Source: Idiomarina tyrosinivorans (GTDB taxonomy: Bacteria; Pseudomonadota; Gammaproteobacteria; Enterobacterales; Alteromonadaceae). From it: a stretch of DNA of 64,000 nt. Under the pieces are notes generated by a model. That model was not told the DNA's origin. It was given only the letters and a program-made list of their open reading frames with translations, and made no database searches. The stretch is from assembly GCF_003987475.1 (NCBI RefSeq), contig NZ_PIQH01000003.1, forward strand, positions 62,001 to 126,000, read 5' to 3'. This document shows, one piece after another, positions 46,584-55,508 of the stretch; positions within the stretch are counted from its first letter, which is position 1; every line of letters begins with the position of its first letter. Both the position numbers and the translations under genes were made by a program.

Positions 46584-46615
46584 CGTCATAAGGAATGTTG
46601 CAAAAAGGTGACACT

Positions 46616-48256
46616 ATGAATTGGTTCAACAATTTGAACTTTCGGTACAAGCTTTTGCTACCGATTGTACTATTGGCGCTCGCGCTCATTGGAACTGCTG
46701 CCGTCAGTATGGTCAATTTTACCCGCGTTTCCAGCAGCGTCGATGCCATTGTGCATGAGCATTTGCCGGGGCTTAATTATCTGCTGCAAGCGGACCGCGA
46801 CCTTCACCAAGCACAAGTTGCTGAACGAACGCTCCTGTCGTTGCCATCCAATTCCAGCAAAATTCAACAGTATGTGGATACCTACAACGAAAATCTAGGC
46901 CAAGCAGAACAACGGGTTGAGCACTTCGCGAATCTGACCAGTAGCGCCAAAGAACAGCAAATGGTGAAAGATTACGTAGAGCGTAACGCCAAGTGGAAAG
47001 AGGTTTCTAGCCGTGTGATTGCGCTGCACCAGCAAGGTAGAACGGCCGAAGCGATTCAGCTTTCAGACAGCACCAGTGGCGAATTATTCCAATCTATGCG
47101 CGGTGTGTTGGACGAACTCGAACAGCGCCAAGAGGAGTCTGCCAATGTTCAATCCGCCGCCATTGGTAGCACTATTACACAAAGTAACGTAACCCAATTA
47201 GTGGTGCTAATTGTAGGGCTTGCTGTGTGTGTGCTGTTGGCGGTGTTTTTTCCAACGTTAATCACTCGTCCGCTGAAAATGATGCTGGCGCGATTTGAGG
47301 ATATGGCGAAAGGCGAAGGCGATTTAACGGCGCGGATTAATTTAGATCGCAAAGACGAACTCGGTCAGGTCGCAGACGCCTTCAACGAGTTTGTTGCGAA
47401 GCTGCAAACCATGATCATTAAAATTAATGAAATGACTGAGCAGTTAGCGACATCGTCAGAACAGCTATCCACCATTTCTGAGCAGTCGAATGTAAGTGTG
47501 AAGGAACAGCACCAAGCTGTCGAACAAGTGGCAACCGCTATTCACGAGATGTCGACTACGGTGGATGAAATTGCGAAAAATGCCAATGATGCTGCCAACG
47601 CTGCACGTTCAGCTAACCAACATACCGATACCGGACGTAAAGAGGTGAACTCAACCGTCGAGGCGATTCAGTCGTTGTCTAAGCAAATTGATGAAATTAC
47701 CGAAACCATCGCAAATGTGGCAGAAGACAGTAATAACATCAGTAAGGTGTTAGACGTTATCGGTGGTATTGCCGAGCAAACCAATTTGTTGGCATTGAAT
47801 GCGGCTATTGAATCTGCCCGCGCGGGTGAGCACGGTCGTGGCTTCTCGGTGGTTGCCGATGAAGTACGTACCCTAGCCAGCCGCACCCAGGCTTCCACGC
47901 AAGAAATTCAGGACATGATCGAACGGTTGCAGCAAGCCAGCACCCGCGCGGTAACGTCGATGCGTGAAGGCCAAGAAAATGCCACTAAAACGGTTAGCCA
48001 GGCTCAGGCCGCTGATAATTCACTGGAAGCCATTACTGGCGCGGTTGCCGAAATCAACGATATGAACAGCTACATTGCTACCGCAGCCGATGAGCAAAGC
48101 TCGGTTACCGAAGACATTAACCGCAACGTTACCACTATTACGGAAATCTCAGAACGTTCGCGGGAAAGTTCGTCTCAGGTCAAAGAAGCCAGTGATGGCT
48201 TAGCGCAGCTCTCGCTCAACTTGCAACGCGAATTACGCCAGTTCCGTATTCACTAA
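46616..48256 (+). CDS. Methyl-accepting chemotaxis protein
   Basis: Encodes 546 residues from ATG 46616 (AAAAGG upstream). Membrane segment 1 (about 11-32), a four-helix-bundle type periplasmic sensor to about 190, membrane segment 2 (about 197-217), HAMP domain ([20 protein letters not shown]), then the long cytoplasmic helical hairpin with the conserved tip [19 protein letters not shown]. No C-terminal tethering pentapeptide for CheR is seen. The ligand is unknown. It is divergent to the OsmC-YcaO and pyp genes. Confidence 0.95.
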   Translation: MNWFNNLNFRYKLLLPIVLLALALIGTAAVSMVNFTRVSSSVDAIVHEHLPGLNYLLQADRDLHQAQVAERTLLSLPSNSSKIQQYVDTYNENLGQAEQRVEHFANLTSSAKEQQMVKDYVERNAKWKEVSSRVIALHQQGRTAEAIQLSDSTSGELFQSMRGVLDELEQRQEESANVQSAAIGSTITQSNVTQLVVLIVGLAVCVLLAVFFPTLITRPLKMMLARFEDMAKGEGDLTARINLDRKDELGQVADAFNEFVAKLQTMIIKINEMTEQLATSSEQLSTISEQSNVSVKEQHQAVEQVATAIHEMSTTVDEIAKNANDAANAARSANQHTDTGRKEVNSTVEAIQSLSKQIDEITETIANVAEDSNNISKVLDVIGGIAEQTNLLALNAAIESARAGEHGRGFSVVADEVRTLASRTQASTQEIQDMIERLQQASTRAVTSMREGQENATKTVSQAQAADNSLEAITGAVAEINDMNSYIATAADEQSSVTEDINRNVTTITEISERSRESSSQVKEASDGLAQLSLNLQRELRQFRIH

Positions 48257-48271
48257 TCCCACACGTAAGCG

Positions 48272-49393
48272 CTATCGATTCAACCACACGCGGCGAAAGG
48301 CTTTAATGATCAGGTAGAGGAATAAGAGCGGCAGCAGCACCAGCTGGAACAGGAAGATCGTCAGTGCGGTGAGTACGTTATCGACCAATTTGGTGGTGCT
48401 GTCGCTGATATCATCCCACGCCGCTTTGGGGTTACTGCTGTATTTTAACCAACGGCTGTCTGCTGGCGCATAGAGTTGGTTTTCTGCCGCCTTGTAGCGC
48501 TCTTCTATAGCATCTAATTGTTCGGTTTGATTATCGCGTTGTTGCTGCAACACGTTCAACTGTTGCTGCAAGTCATCGCGCTGTTTTGCAAGATCGGCGT
48601 ACGGCGTATCGTCAGTGAAGCGTTCAATCACGCTTTGTTGCGCTTTACGCTCATTAATCTGCTGGCTGAGTTGGGTCATTTGGTACCGCAATTCAGCAAT
48701 CTTGCCACGAGTTTGTGCAAGCGTTTGCATGGCCTGCTGGCGTTGTTCCGTGAGCTTTTCGAGGTCGGTTTCAATGCGCTGTTGGAGCTCTGGCGGAATA
48801 TCGGTTAAACGTTCGCGTTGTTGGGAAAATTTCGCTGACACATTTTCAACTTCACTAACCGCCTGCTGCGCCAATGGTTCGGTGAAGGTATGGTTAAATA
48901 GTGTCACGCTAAGCATTAACACCACAATGGAAAAGCGCACAAAAATCAAACTAAGTAGCACTTTACCCAATAGTTGTTGCTTGGCTACAGATAAGCTGAA
49001 GAGAGAAAATCCCCAAAGCGCCGTCGCGACCGTCAATAGCAGGTTAAAAAACGTGGTACTGACAATTTCAATAATTAAGCGCTGCAGAATAAAAGAAATG
49101 GTGGCGTACTTCATTGCTTCCGACGCAAATTCAACCAAATCGTTGACTGGGTCCAACACCTGACCAATCGCTAATGTTACGGGGAAATTAATCGACAGTT
49201 CCTGCAATACGGAAATGGTGGCATTGAGAAAACGTAGTAGGGCAAAGAAGCCACCGGCTTTCAAAATGCCGTCGGTAGCGTAATCACTGGCCTGAATGTC
49301 GACTGGCCCAAGCCACGCCAGAACGCACAATAGCAACGCGCCCAGCAGTAAGCCGAGTTGTGTTGAGCGATGCGTAAACCAAATGGTAATCAT
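48272..49393 (-). CDS. Membrane protein with central coiled coil, function unknown
   Basis: Encodes 373 residues. Hydrophobic segments near 11-30, 100-135, 140-170 and 338-363, with a coiled coil of about 120 residues between the last two (EKLTEQRQQAMQTLAQTRGK, LQQQLNVLQQQRDNQTEQ). An amphipathic region follows the first helix. The topology would put the coiled coil on one side of the membrane, held at both ends. Convergent with the chemoreceptor gene. Family not recognised. Confidence 0.65.
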   Translation of the reverse strand: MITIWFTHRSTQLGLLLGALLLCVLAWLGPVDIQASDYATDGILKAGGFFALLRFLNATISVLQELSINFPVTLAIGQVLDPVNDLVEFASEAMKYATISFILQRLIIEIVSTTFFNLLLTVATALWGFSLFSLSVAKQQLLGKVLLSLIFVRFSIVVLMLSVTLFNHTFTEPLAQQAVSEVENVSAKFSQQRERLTDIPPELQQRIETDLEKLTEQRQQAMQTLAQTRGKIAELRYQMTQLSQQINERKAQQSVIERFTDDTPYADLAKQRDDLQQQLNVLQQQRDNQTEQLDAIEERYKAAENQLYAPADSRWLKYSSNPKAAWDDISDSTTKLVDNVLTALTIFLFQLVLLPLLFLYLIIKAFRRVWLNR

Positions 49394-49539
49394 GATTCTA
49401 CGCTAGTGTTATTCGGGCCATTGCGCAAGCATTCATGGTGTAAAAATCTCGCAATATAAATCGTTACATTAAACGCGTTTCTAATACGTTCAAGCTGGAT
49501 TACATTAGTTATGTTGATTTAATGTTAAAAGGTTAAAGA

Positions 49540-50751
49540 ATGAATACTCAATCGCAAACACTTACGCAGATACCGCCATCCGAAAGAATTACTCTAATTG
49601 ACACTATTCGTGGCTTTGCGCTGCTTGGTATTTTGCTGGTTAATATGGTGGCGTTTCAAAAAACGCCGTTTGCGGAGCACGTTTATGGTCTAAACGACAC
49701 GTCAAGTATCGGTTTAGCGCTAACTTGGATCGAAGATCTATTAATCCAAGGCAAGTTTTATACGTTGTTTTCCATGCTATTTGGATTCGGCTTTGCGATT
49801 TTTATGCAGCGGGCACAGGCAAAGGGCGCTTCGCCACGTTGGCGATTTTTGCGGCGTACCGTAGGGTTGTTAATTATTGGTTTCGCTCATGCCGTATTGC
49901 TGTGGGGTGGGGATATCTTAATGTCTTATGCCATTACCGCGCTACTGTTATTGTTTTTCAAGAATACGAAGCCGAAACGTCTGCTGGTTATTGCCACAGT
50001 GTTAGTCAGCTTAATGCTGTTGGCAATCTGGATTGGCGTTATCTTTGCTGGACAAGGGCCTGCAGACGAAGGAGCGGAAAGTTTCTCAGCAATGGCCGCC
50101 GGGTTAGTTGCTGATGCTGAAACGATTTATCGTAGCGGGAGCTTCTGGCAAGTGACTGCGTTCCGGTTAAAGGAGTGGCTGGCGTTTTTCCCAACCATTT
50201 TAAACGGTCTACCTATTTATTTGGCGAACTTTCTGATTGGTACGGCTTTGGCTCGTTCGGGAATTTTTAGTGACGTTAAGGGTAATCAAACCTTCTTTAA
50301 AAAGGCTGCGATTCGAGGTTTACTTCTGGGCTTACCTCTCGCCGCGTTTTTTGCCTCTTTCGCTCACCAAGAGGTTATGAACGATAAGGGGCTCAGTGTA
50401 TTGCAAGGCGCTGCTATTAACGCGCAATTTATCAGTAACATTGCCCTGGCATTGGCTTATATTGGTTTATGGGGTTGGCTCAGTCATTCGGACAATGGCT
50501 TAGCACAAAGGTTGGCGCAAGTAGGACGCCTTGGGCTGAGTAACTACTTACTTCAGTCACTCATTTTTACGACCTTTTTCTATGGTTACGGTTTCGGTTT
50601 CTATGGCCAATTTGCGCACTGGCAACTCACCTTGATGGCAGTGGCTTGCTTCCTGTTGCAAATACTGTTGAGCGGTTGGTATTTGCAACGCTTTCAACAG
50701 GGTCCCTTGGAATATCTTTGGCGACGTTTTACTTACGGTCTACGAAGCTAA
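49540..50751 (+). CDS. DUF418-family multi-pass membrane protein
   Basis: Encodes 403 residues with about nine or ten membrane segments. The start RITLIDTIRGFALLGILLVNM is the hallmark of the YeiB/DUF418 family, and the C-terminal DUF418 part has GRLGLSNYLLQSLIFTTFFYG and the GPLEYLWRRFTYG tail. The role is unknown; transport of small molecules has been suggested for relatives. Preceded by AAAAGG. Its end overlaps the convergent gene by 4 bp. Confidence 0.9.
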   Translation: MNTQSQTLTQIPPSERITLIDTIRGFALLGILLVNMVAFQKTPFAEHVYGLNDTSSIGLALTWIEDLLIQGKFYTLFSMLFGFGFAIFMQRAQAKGASPRWRFLRRTVGLLIIGFAHAVLLWGGDILMSYAITALLLLFFKNTKPKRLLVIATVLVSLMLLAIWIGVIFAGQGPADEGAESFSAMAAGLVADAETIYRSGSFWQVTAFRLKEWLAFFPTILNGLPIYLANFLIGTALARSGIFSDVKGNQTFFKKAAIRGLLLGLPLAAFFASFAHQEVMNDKGLSVLQGAAINAQFISNIALALAYIGLWGWLSHSDNGLAQRLAQVGRLGLSNYLLQSLIFTTFFYGYGFGFYGQFAHWQLTLMAVACFLLQILLSGWYLQRFQQGPLEYLWRRFTYGLRS

Positions 50752-51224
50752 TTACTGGTTTGGAGCAAAGCTGCAGGAAGCGGCCATTGACCCACATAAA
50801 CCTCACCGTTCCAGGTTTCGACCGTCACCCAGAGGCTTTGCGCATCGGTCAGTCGTGCTGGGGCGATAGCATGAGCCTCTTGGCTATGGCGGCTACCGTG
50901 CATAATACCGCTGTCACCTTGTTGTAGCTGTTCCAGCGGTAACGGGTGGGTGCCTATATTGACGTAGCCTTGGCGGATTTTGGCAATCTCGCCCGGCGCA
51001 AACAGTAACATAAAGTCTTTTACGTACTCTTCGTGGTGCGCATAAGGAGCGTCCAAGTTATAAGGTGCTGGGGTGATATGAAAAGGCCCTACCTGATGTT
51101 GCTCGAATGCGGCCGGAAAGCTCGGGTTGAGTTGTTGGTAAAGAAAGTACGCGGGGAGTATCAGTAACAATCCGCTCAACCAGTATTTGCTCCGCTGCCA
51201 CAGCGTTGCTTTTTTGCGTGCCAT
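50748..51224 (-). CDS. Membrane-anchored protein of unknown function, partner of a PepSY protein
   Basis: Encodes 158 residues: a basic N-terminus, one membrane segment (about 14-30, YWLSGLLLILPAYFLYQQL), then a soluble domain rich in His (NLDAPYAHHEEYV, IGTHPLPLE, IMHGSRHSQEAHA) that could bind metal. It starts 2 bp after the PepSY gene ends, so the pair is surely co-expressed under the Fur box at 52430. Family not recognised; a role in iron handling is inferred from context only. Confidence 0.65.
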   Translation of the reverse strand: MARKKATLWQRSKYWLSGLLLILPAYFLYQQLNPSFPAAFEQHQVGPFHITPAPYNLDAPYAHHEEYVKDFMLLFAPGEIAKIRQGYVNIGTHPLPLEQLQQGDSGIMHGSRHSQEAHAIAPARLTDAQSLWVTVETWNGEVYVGQWPLPAALLQTSN

Positions 51225-51226
51225 GG

Positions 51227-52384
51227 TTATTGAACTCCTTGCTGAACGGTTTGAACTTGCTCGATCTTACGCTGCTTTCTGGCGGCATTCTTGCTGGCTT
51301 TAAGGGTGCGATTGCCCCACATCATAAAGCCAGTAATCGACATGCCTGAAAGGATTAAACCGAAGATAAACCACAGGCTCTTGGTCCAAAGACCGCCGAA
51401 GGTACCGTAATGCAAGGTATCGGCGACATGCAATACCGTTTCTAGAACCCCCATATCCGCGGGAGACGAGGCTTGTGCAATTTCACCGCTGTAGGGATTC
51501 ACCGCCACCCGGTAAGAATACTGGTCGTAAAACATTTCGCCGCCGCCGCCAATGAGTTGGTACATCCCCCGCGAGTGCTCAGGAAGCATTGAATAGCCAT
51601 TACGGAAGTTTGGGTAGCGTTGTTTAACTTGCTCAAGTGCTTGCGCGAAACTTACTGGCAGTTGCTCTGATGCTTGCGTAGGGACTGCCGAGGCGTCAAC
51701 CAACGGTGCGTGGCCTTCAATGTCAATATCGTTGTGCCAGAGAATTTGCTGCGTGAGGTACCACAGTCCGGTCGCACTCATGATGGCAATAAACCACAAT
51801 GACCAAGCGCCCGCGAGGCGGTGCAAGTCGGCTAGCACGGTCTTTTTGCCTTGCTTGAGGCGTAATTTAGGCTGGGTAAATGCTCTCCAGAAGCGTTTGT
51901 AGATTACTAACCCGGTTATTAATGAGCCTAGCAACAATAACGAAAACGCCGACACCAAGTAATATCCGATGCTGTAACTGCCGTGCCATGGAAACAATAA
52001 CCAGCCGTGGAGTGAACGAATAAAGTTGATAAAGGTTACGCCAGTGTTCACTTCCTGAATTTTACCCGTATAGGGGTTTACATAGGCGAGTGCGTAGGGA
52101 TGCTCTGCATCGCTAAAAGCTATGGCGTTAACCAAGTAGGGCTCAAAGCTTATAACGGTCGTTACGTCTGCTTGCGGATATTCACGTTCAACCACTTCAA
52201 CCAACTCGGCGATGGGTTTTGCTGGCATGTCGGCCGGGTTAGTGGCACGCGCATTCGGGTTAAACAGCCAAGTCAATTCATGGCTAAATACTGCCAGCGT
52301 GCCGGTAATGCAGATAAAGCAAAACAGCAACCACAGCGGCAGGGCAAACCAGCCGTGAAGGTTAAACCAATGGCGTTGCTTCAT
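51227..52384 (-). CDS. PepSY-associated transmembrane protein (PiuB-like), iron regulated
   Basis: Encodes 385 residues from ATG 52384, preceded by AAGGG; a GTG at 52390 is also in frame. Four membrane segments (about 11-32, 140-165, 187-207, 335-357) with PepSY domains between: EREYPQADVTTVISFEPY with ALAYVNPYTGKIQEV, and QRYPNFRNGYSMLP with RVAVNPYSGEIAQ. The N-terminus WFNLHGWFALPLWLLFCFICITGTLAV with its His residues is typical. These proteins are often iron regulated and are proposed to reduce or handle ferric siderophores. A Fur box lies upstream. Confidence 0.9.
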   Translation of the reverse strand: MKQRHWFNLHGWFALPLWLLFCFICITGTLAVFSHELTWLFNPNARATNPADMPAKPIAELVEVVEREYPQADVTTVISFEPYLVNAIAFSDAEHPYALAYVNPYTGKIQEVNTGVTFINFIRSLHGWLLFPWHGSYSIGYYLVSAFSLLLLGSLITGLVIYKRFWRAFTQPKLRLKQGKKTVLADLHRLAGAWSLWFIAIMSATGLWYLTQQILWHNDIDIEGHAPLVDASAVPTQASEQLPVSFAQALEQVKQRYPNFRNGYSMLPEHSRGMYQLIGGGGEMFYDQYSYRVAVNPYSGEIAQASSPADMGVLETVLHVADTLHYGTFGGLWTKSLWFIFGLILSGMSITGFMMWGNRTLKASKNAARKQRKIEQVQTVQQGVQ

Positions 52385-52429
52385 AATCACCCTTGTGCTT
52401 TAACGAGAACAGATAGGTCGAACTATATA

Positions 52430-52448
52430 GGTAATGAGAATCGTTATC
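52430..52448. promoter_or_regulatory. Fur box upstream of the PepSY operon
   Basis: GGTAATGAGAATCGTTATC matches the 19-bp Fur consensus (GATAATGATAATCATTATC) at 16 positions. It lies 46 bp upstream of the PepSY start codon on the minus strand and 75 bp upstream of the divergent ChaC gene, so either could be affected. Confidence 0.82.
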
Positions 52449-52522
52449 AATAGTATTTAAGATTGATTAAGCTGTACCTAGTGCTGTGGTAAACTAGCAC
52501 TTTATATTTTTAGGGAGAAGTT

Positions 52523-53086
52523 ATGTCGCACGATACCATTGCCATCAACCGTCAACGTCAAGATCTCAGTCAACATGAATCGGTGTGGTTATTTGGTTAT
52601 GGCTCGTTGATATTTAAAGCTGACTTTCCTTATATTCAGCGGCAGCCGGCAAAGATTGTGGGCTGGTCACGCCGTTTCTGGCAGGGGTCACACGACCATC
52701 GCGGCACACCAGAGGCACCAGGGCGCGTATTGACGCTTATTGAAACGCCGGGAGAACGTTGCACGGGCATGGCGTATGAGGTTAAACCCGAGGTGTTCGA
52801 GCACCTAGACCACCGTGAAAAAAACGGCTATTTACGCTTTACCACGCCAATGACCTTAGCGGATGCCAGTGTTGTCGACGGTCTGGTTTATATTGCCACG
52901 GAAGATAATGCTGCGTTTTTAGGACCTGCAAGCGATGCGGAGATTGCCGCACACATTGCCAAAGCAAAAGGGCCCAGTGGGCCCAATCGTGAATACCTGA
53001 CGAAACTTTCCGATGCGTTGCGTGCTCTCGGCGTGCATGACCCGCACATCGAAGCGTTACGAGATCATTTGCCTAAGGCCGATTGA
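52523..53086 (+). CDS. ChaC-type gamma-glutamylcyclotransferase
   Basis: Encodes 187 residues behind AGGGAGAAG. The substrate loop FGYGSLIF at about 24-31 and the catalytic Glu in HLDHREKNGYLR are those of ChaC, which splits glutathione to 5-oxoproline and cysteinylglycine in the cytoplasm. It ends inside the last codons of the convergent SnoaL-like gene. The glutathione-making gshB lies at 3084. Confidence 0.92.
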   Translation: MSHDTIAINRQRQDLSQHESVWLFGYGSLIFKADFPYIQRQPAKIVGWSRRFWQGSHDHRGTPEAPGRVLTLIETPGERCTGMAYEVKPEVFEHLDHREKNGYLRFTTPMTLADASVVDGLVYIATEDNAAFLGPASDAEIAAHIAKAKGPSGPNREYLTKLSDALRALGVHDPHIEALRDHLPKAD

Positions 53087-53564
53087 GCTCGCTACAAGCG
53101 TCCGGCTCAACGGTAAAATTGGCGGCGGTAATTTGCCAACCGTTATCGGTTTTGACTAAGAGAAAGTTATCGATACCGCAATGGGTGGTGTTGCCGTCCA
53201 CTAGAAATTCATAGGGCGCCCAGTAACTCGCGATTTTACCGCGCACTTGAATGGTCGGTGTCCATGCGTGTTCACGGTATTGCTTGGTGGCTTTTACTAA
53301 GTTGGCATTGTATTCAGCAAGCGTTTCATGAATCACTCGCCCATCACCAAGTACCGCATAAAAGATAGCGTCCTCACCTTGGCTAAAGAGCGCGGTTAAC
53401 GCTTGCGGATCTTTTTCGCCAATGGCGTTAAAAAGCTTATCAATGGTTGCTGCAACGGCTTGCTTTTGTTCAGCTTGCTCGGCGGTTTGAGCTTGCGACA
53501 CATGGCTAGTGCCAAGCAACATCACCGCCATTAACGTCATGCTTAACGAAGCGTGTTTCATCAT
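53073..53564 (-). CDS. Secreted SnoaL/DUF4440-like protein
   Basis: Encodes 163 residues with a signal peptide ending SHVSQAQ. The mature part has the NTF2-like plan: VAATIDKLFNAIGEKDPQALTALFSQ, then WTPTIQVRGKIASYWAPYEFLVDG and a final strand WQITAANFTVEP. Two Cys (HCGID and DACSEL) may pair. Such cone-shaped folds bind small hydrophobic ligands; no function can be assigned. It overlaps the convergent ChaC gene by 14 bp. Confidence 0.78.
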   Translation of the reverse strand: MMKHASLSMTLMAVMLLGTSHVSQAQTAEQAEQKQAVAATIDKLFNAIGEKDPQALTALFSQGEDAIFYAVLGDGRVIHETLAEYNANLVKATKQYREHAWTPTIQVRGKIASYWAPYEFLVDGNTTHCGIDNFLLVKTDNGWQITAANFTVEPDACSELNRP

Positions 53565-53659
53565 TAGTTCCCCTGTGTTTTTATGTTGTTATATGTCAGC
53601 CTAAGACACGAAGCAAACCGAAAACGTATCTCTTTGTGTCGTTGTTTTGGAGAATCCCA

Positions 53660-54262
53660 ATGAACCAACAATTGTTGCGGCAGGTACGCGCATGCAAATT
53701 ATGCGAACCAAAGTTGCCGCTCGGCGCTAACCCAGTGCTGCAGTGGCACCCGCAGGCGAAAATTTTGATTGCCGGGCAAGCTCCGGGACGCAAGGTTCAC
53801 GCGAGCGGTCAACCGTTCACCGATGCCAGTGGTGAGCGCCTGCGAACTTGGCTGGGCGTAGACGCTGAGAGCTTTTACGACCCTAAAGTCTTTGCCATTT
53901 TGCCGATGGCGTTTTGCTACCCCGGTACTGGAAAAAGCGGTGATCTACCGCCGCCGCCCGAATGTGCGGAAACCTGGCGGCAGCAGTTAATGGCGCCGTT
54001 ACAATCGTTGCAGCTAGTGCTTGCCGTAGGGCAATACGCGCAGCAGTGGCACCTACCTGAATTCGGTGGTTCGGTGGCGGAAAAAGTGCAGCAAAGTTTT
54101 CAGCACGGTACTGGCGGGAAGCCGCACGTTTTTGCGTTACCTCACCCGAGTCCGCGCAATAATCGCTGGCTTAAGCAACATCAATGGTTCGAAGAACAAT
54201 GCCTGCCACAGCTAAAACACGCCGTTGCAAGGGCTATTGACGGGCATTCAAAAAGCGGCTAA
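53660..54262 (+). CDS. Uracil-DNA glycosylase family protein
   Basis: Encodes 200 residues from ATG 53660 (GGAGAA upstream). The family pattern is present: the first Cys pair ACKLCEP, motif 1 IAGQAPGRKVHASGQPF, a central AFCYPGTGKSGDLPPPPECA, and motif 2 ALPHPSPRNNRW. Uracil glycosylases of the 4/5 and related families share these, some with an iron-sulfur cluster; only two of the expected four cluster Cys are clear here, so the cluster may be absent. The protein could act in uracil repair or be a divergent relative. Confidence 0.85.
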   Translation: MNQQLLRQVRACKLCEPKLPLGANPVLQWHPQAKILIAGQAPGRKVHASGQPFTDASGERLRTWLGVDAESFYDPKVFAILPMAFCYPGTGKSGDLPPPPECAETWRQQLMAPLQSLQLVLAVGQYAQQWHLPEFGGSVAEKVQQSFQHGTGGKPHVFALPHPSPRNNRWLKQHQWFEEQCLPQLKHAVARAIDGHSKSG

Positions 54263-54313
54263 ACCTTAAATGTGGTGGTTAAAAAATAACCACGACTTTG
54301 AGGAGTAGGACCC

Positions 54314-54832
54314 ATGAACGTGTTGAACCAGTTTGCCCGTAAAGCGGGTATGTTTGGGCTTTTCGCTTTAACTCTCGGTGCCTTAGGGTGTTCTAGCCAT
54401 AGTGCGTCGTCACAGCTCGTGCAGATGCAACCGGTAACAGGTGTAATGGCTCTAGCGTTGACTAAAGATGCTCAGAGTAATAGAAACATCGAGAAAGCTT
54501 TATGCCATCGTTTTACGAGTTCTTACAGTGTTGAGTGCAAGGCGCTATCCGCAACCCTTCCTCATTTGGAGGGACTACCGGCACATAAAGTTTTTGAGGT
54601 TGCTCAAGAAAATGGCGCAAGTCATATTCTATTCGTAGGCGGAATCGATAAAATAGAAAATTTCTCGCTGAACCGTGTTATTTTCTCTACTGGAGATACT
54701 ACGAGCTGGCCTCTAGGTTTTGAGGCAAACCGCCAAATTTATTTGATTGATTCTACAACAGGACAACAGGTCGTCGCTGGAGTGTTAACAGCGAGTCGAC
54801 CTGTACTGTCAGCGTCGACAATGTCATTTTAG
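54314..54832 (+). CDS. Lipoprotein of unknown function
   Basis: Encodes 172 residues behind GAGGAG. The N-terminus has a basic stretch, a hydrophobic core FGLFALTLGALGC and a lipidation Cys at residue 26 followed by SSHSASS. The mature domain mixes alpha and beta (HKVFEVAQENGASHILFVGGIDK), with two Cys (KALCHRF, VECKALS) that could pair. It has lower GC than its neighbours. Family not recognised. Confidence 0.6.
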   Translation: MNVLNQFARKAGMFGLFALTLGALGCSSHSASSQLVQMQPVTGVMALALTKDAQSNRNIEKALCHRFTSSYSVECKALSATLPHLEGLPAHKVFEVAQENGASHILFVGGIDKIENFSLNRVIFSTGDTTSWPLGFEANRQIYLIDSTTGQQVVAGVLTASRPVLSASTMSF

Positions 54833-54835
54833 AGC

Positions 54836-55351
54836 CTAATATCTGCGTGCGGGGCGATGGCTCCGCACGTAATCTTGCATCTGTTGCTGCAAGTTGCGGC
54901 ATAAACCTAACGCGAACAGTACTTCGGCGACCACAAATAGCGGCCCTATGGCCAAGCCTATCAGGTCATCAACAAAGGCTGGTTTGCGGCCCTCGTAATA
55001 GTGGCCAATAAACTGGAAAATCCAGCCAACCAGAAAAAGTCCAAGACTGATGGTTAACCACGTTGCGGTGCTTTGCATGGCAATACGCTCGCCGGCCATC
55101 AATACCAGTACCAGCAGTACAGTCATTAACATGCCGAAACCTTTATGCAAGCACCAGTAATAGATGAGCACCGCGATGGTCACAAACAGTGCCGGTGTCA
55201 GCGGTAGGGTTGCTACGCTAAACACTGGACGCGACAACAATGCTAATACCGCTACCACTATCATTGGAATCCCAACAAGATGGGTAATGATGTTGCGTTG
55301 ATCTTGGTGGTAACAAGCATAATTGCCTAACTGCTGAGAAAGTGACTTCAT
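54836..55351 (-). CDS. DUF962 (Mpo1-like) membrane protein
   Basis: Encodes 171 residues with four membrane segments. The N-terminal YACYHQDQRNIITHLVGIPMI is the Mpo1/YGL010w signature with its His residues; QFIGHYYEGRKPAFVDD is the second motif. The yeast relative is an iron-dependent dioxygenase in fatty acid alpha-oxidation; a similar role here is inference. Convergent with the lipoprotein gene, only 3 bp apart. Confidence 0.88.
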   Translation of the reverse strand: MKSLSQQLGNYACYHQDQRNIITHLVGIPMIVVAVLALLSRPVFSVATLPLTPALFVTIAVLIYYWCLHKGFGMLMTVLLVLVLMAGERIAMQSTATWLTISLGLFLVGWIFQFIGHYYEGRKPAFVDDLIGLAIGPLFVVAEVLFALGLCRNLQQQMQDYVRSHRPARRY

Positions 55352-55508
55352 ATATGCTGCTCGTGCTTTAGGGGGTTACGGCAAGGGCTAGCGCCTTACC
55401 CTGAGTCAGCAAAAGAGTGCAACCAAATGTCTGCGCTGTCAAGGTGGATAAATCGCTGGGATTCGGCAATTAGAGCCGCTAGGATAGGCTGACTAACAGG
55501 GAGACCGA

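Noticed and set aside
54846-54869. Hairpin CGTGCGGGGC/GCTCCGCACG as terminator for the lipoprotein gene
   Set aside because: The stem is good but it lies inside the 3' coding part of the convergent DUF962 gene and no T-run follows in either direction.
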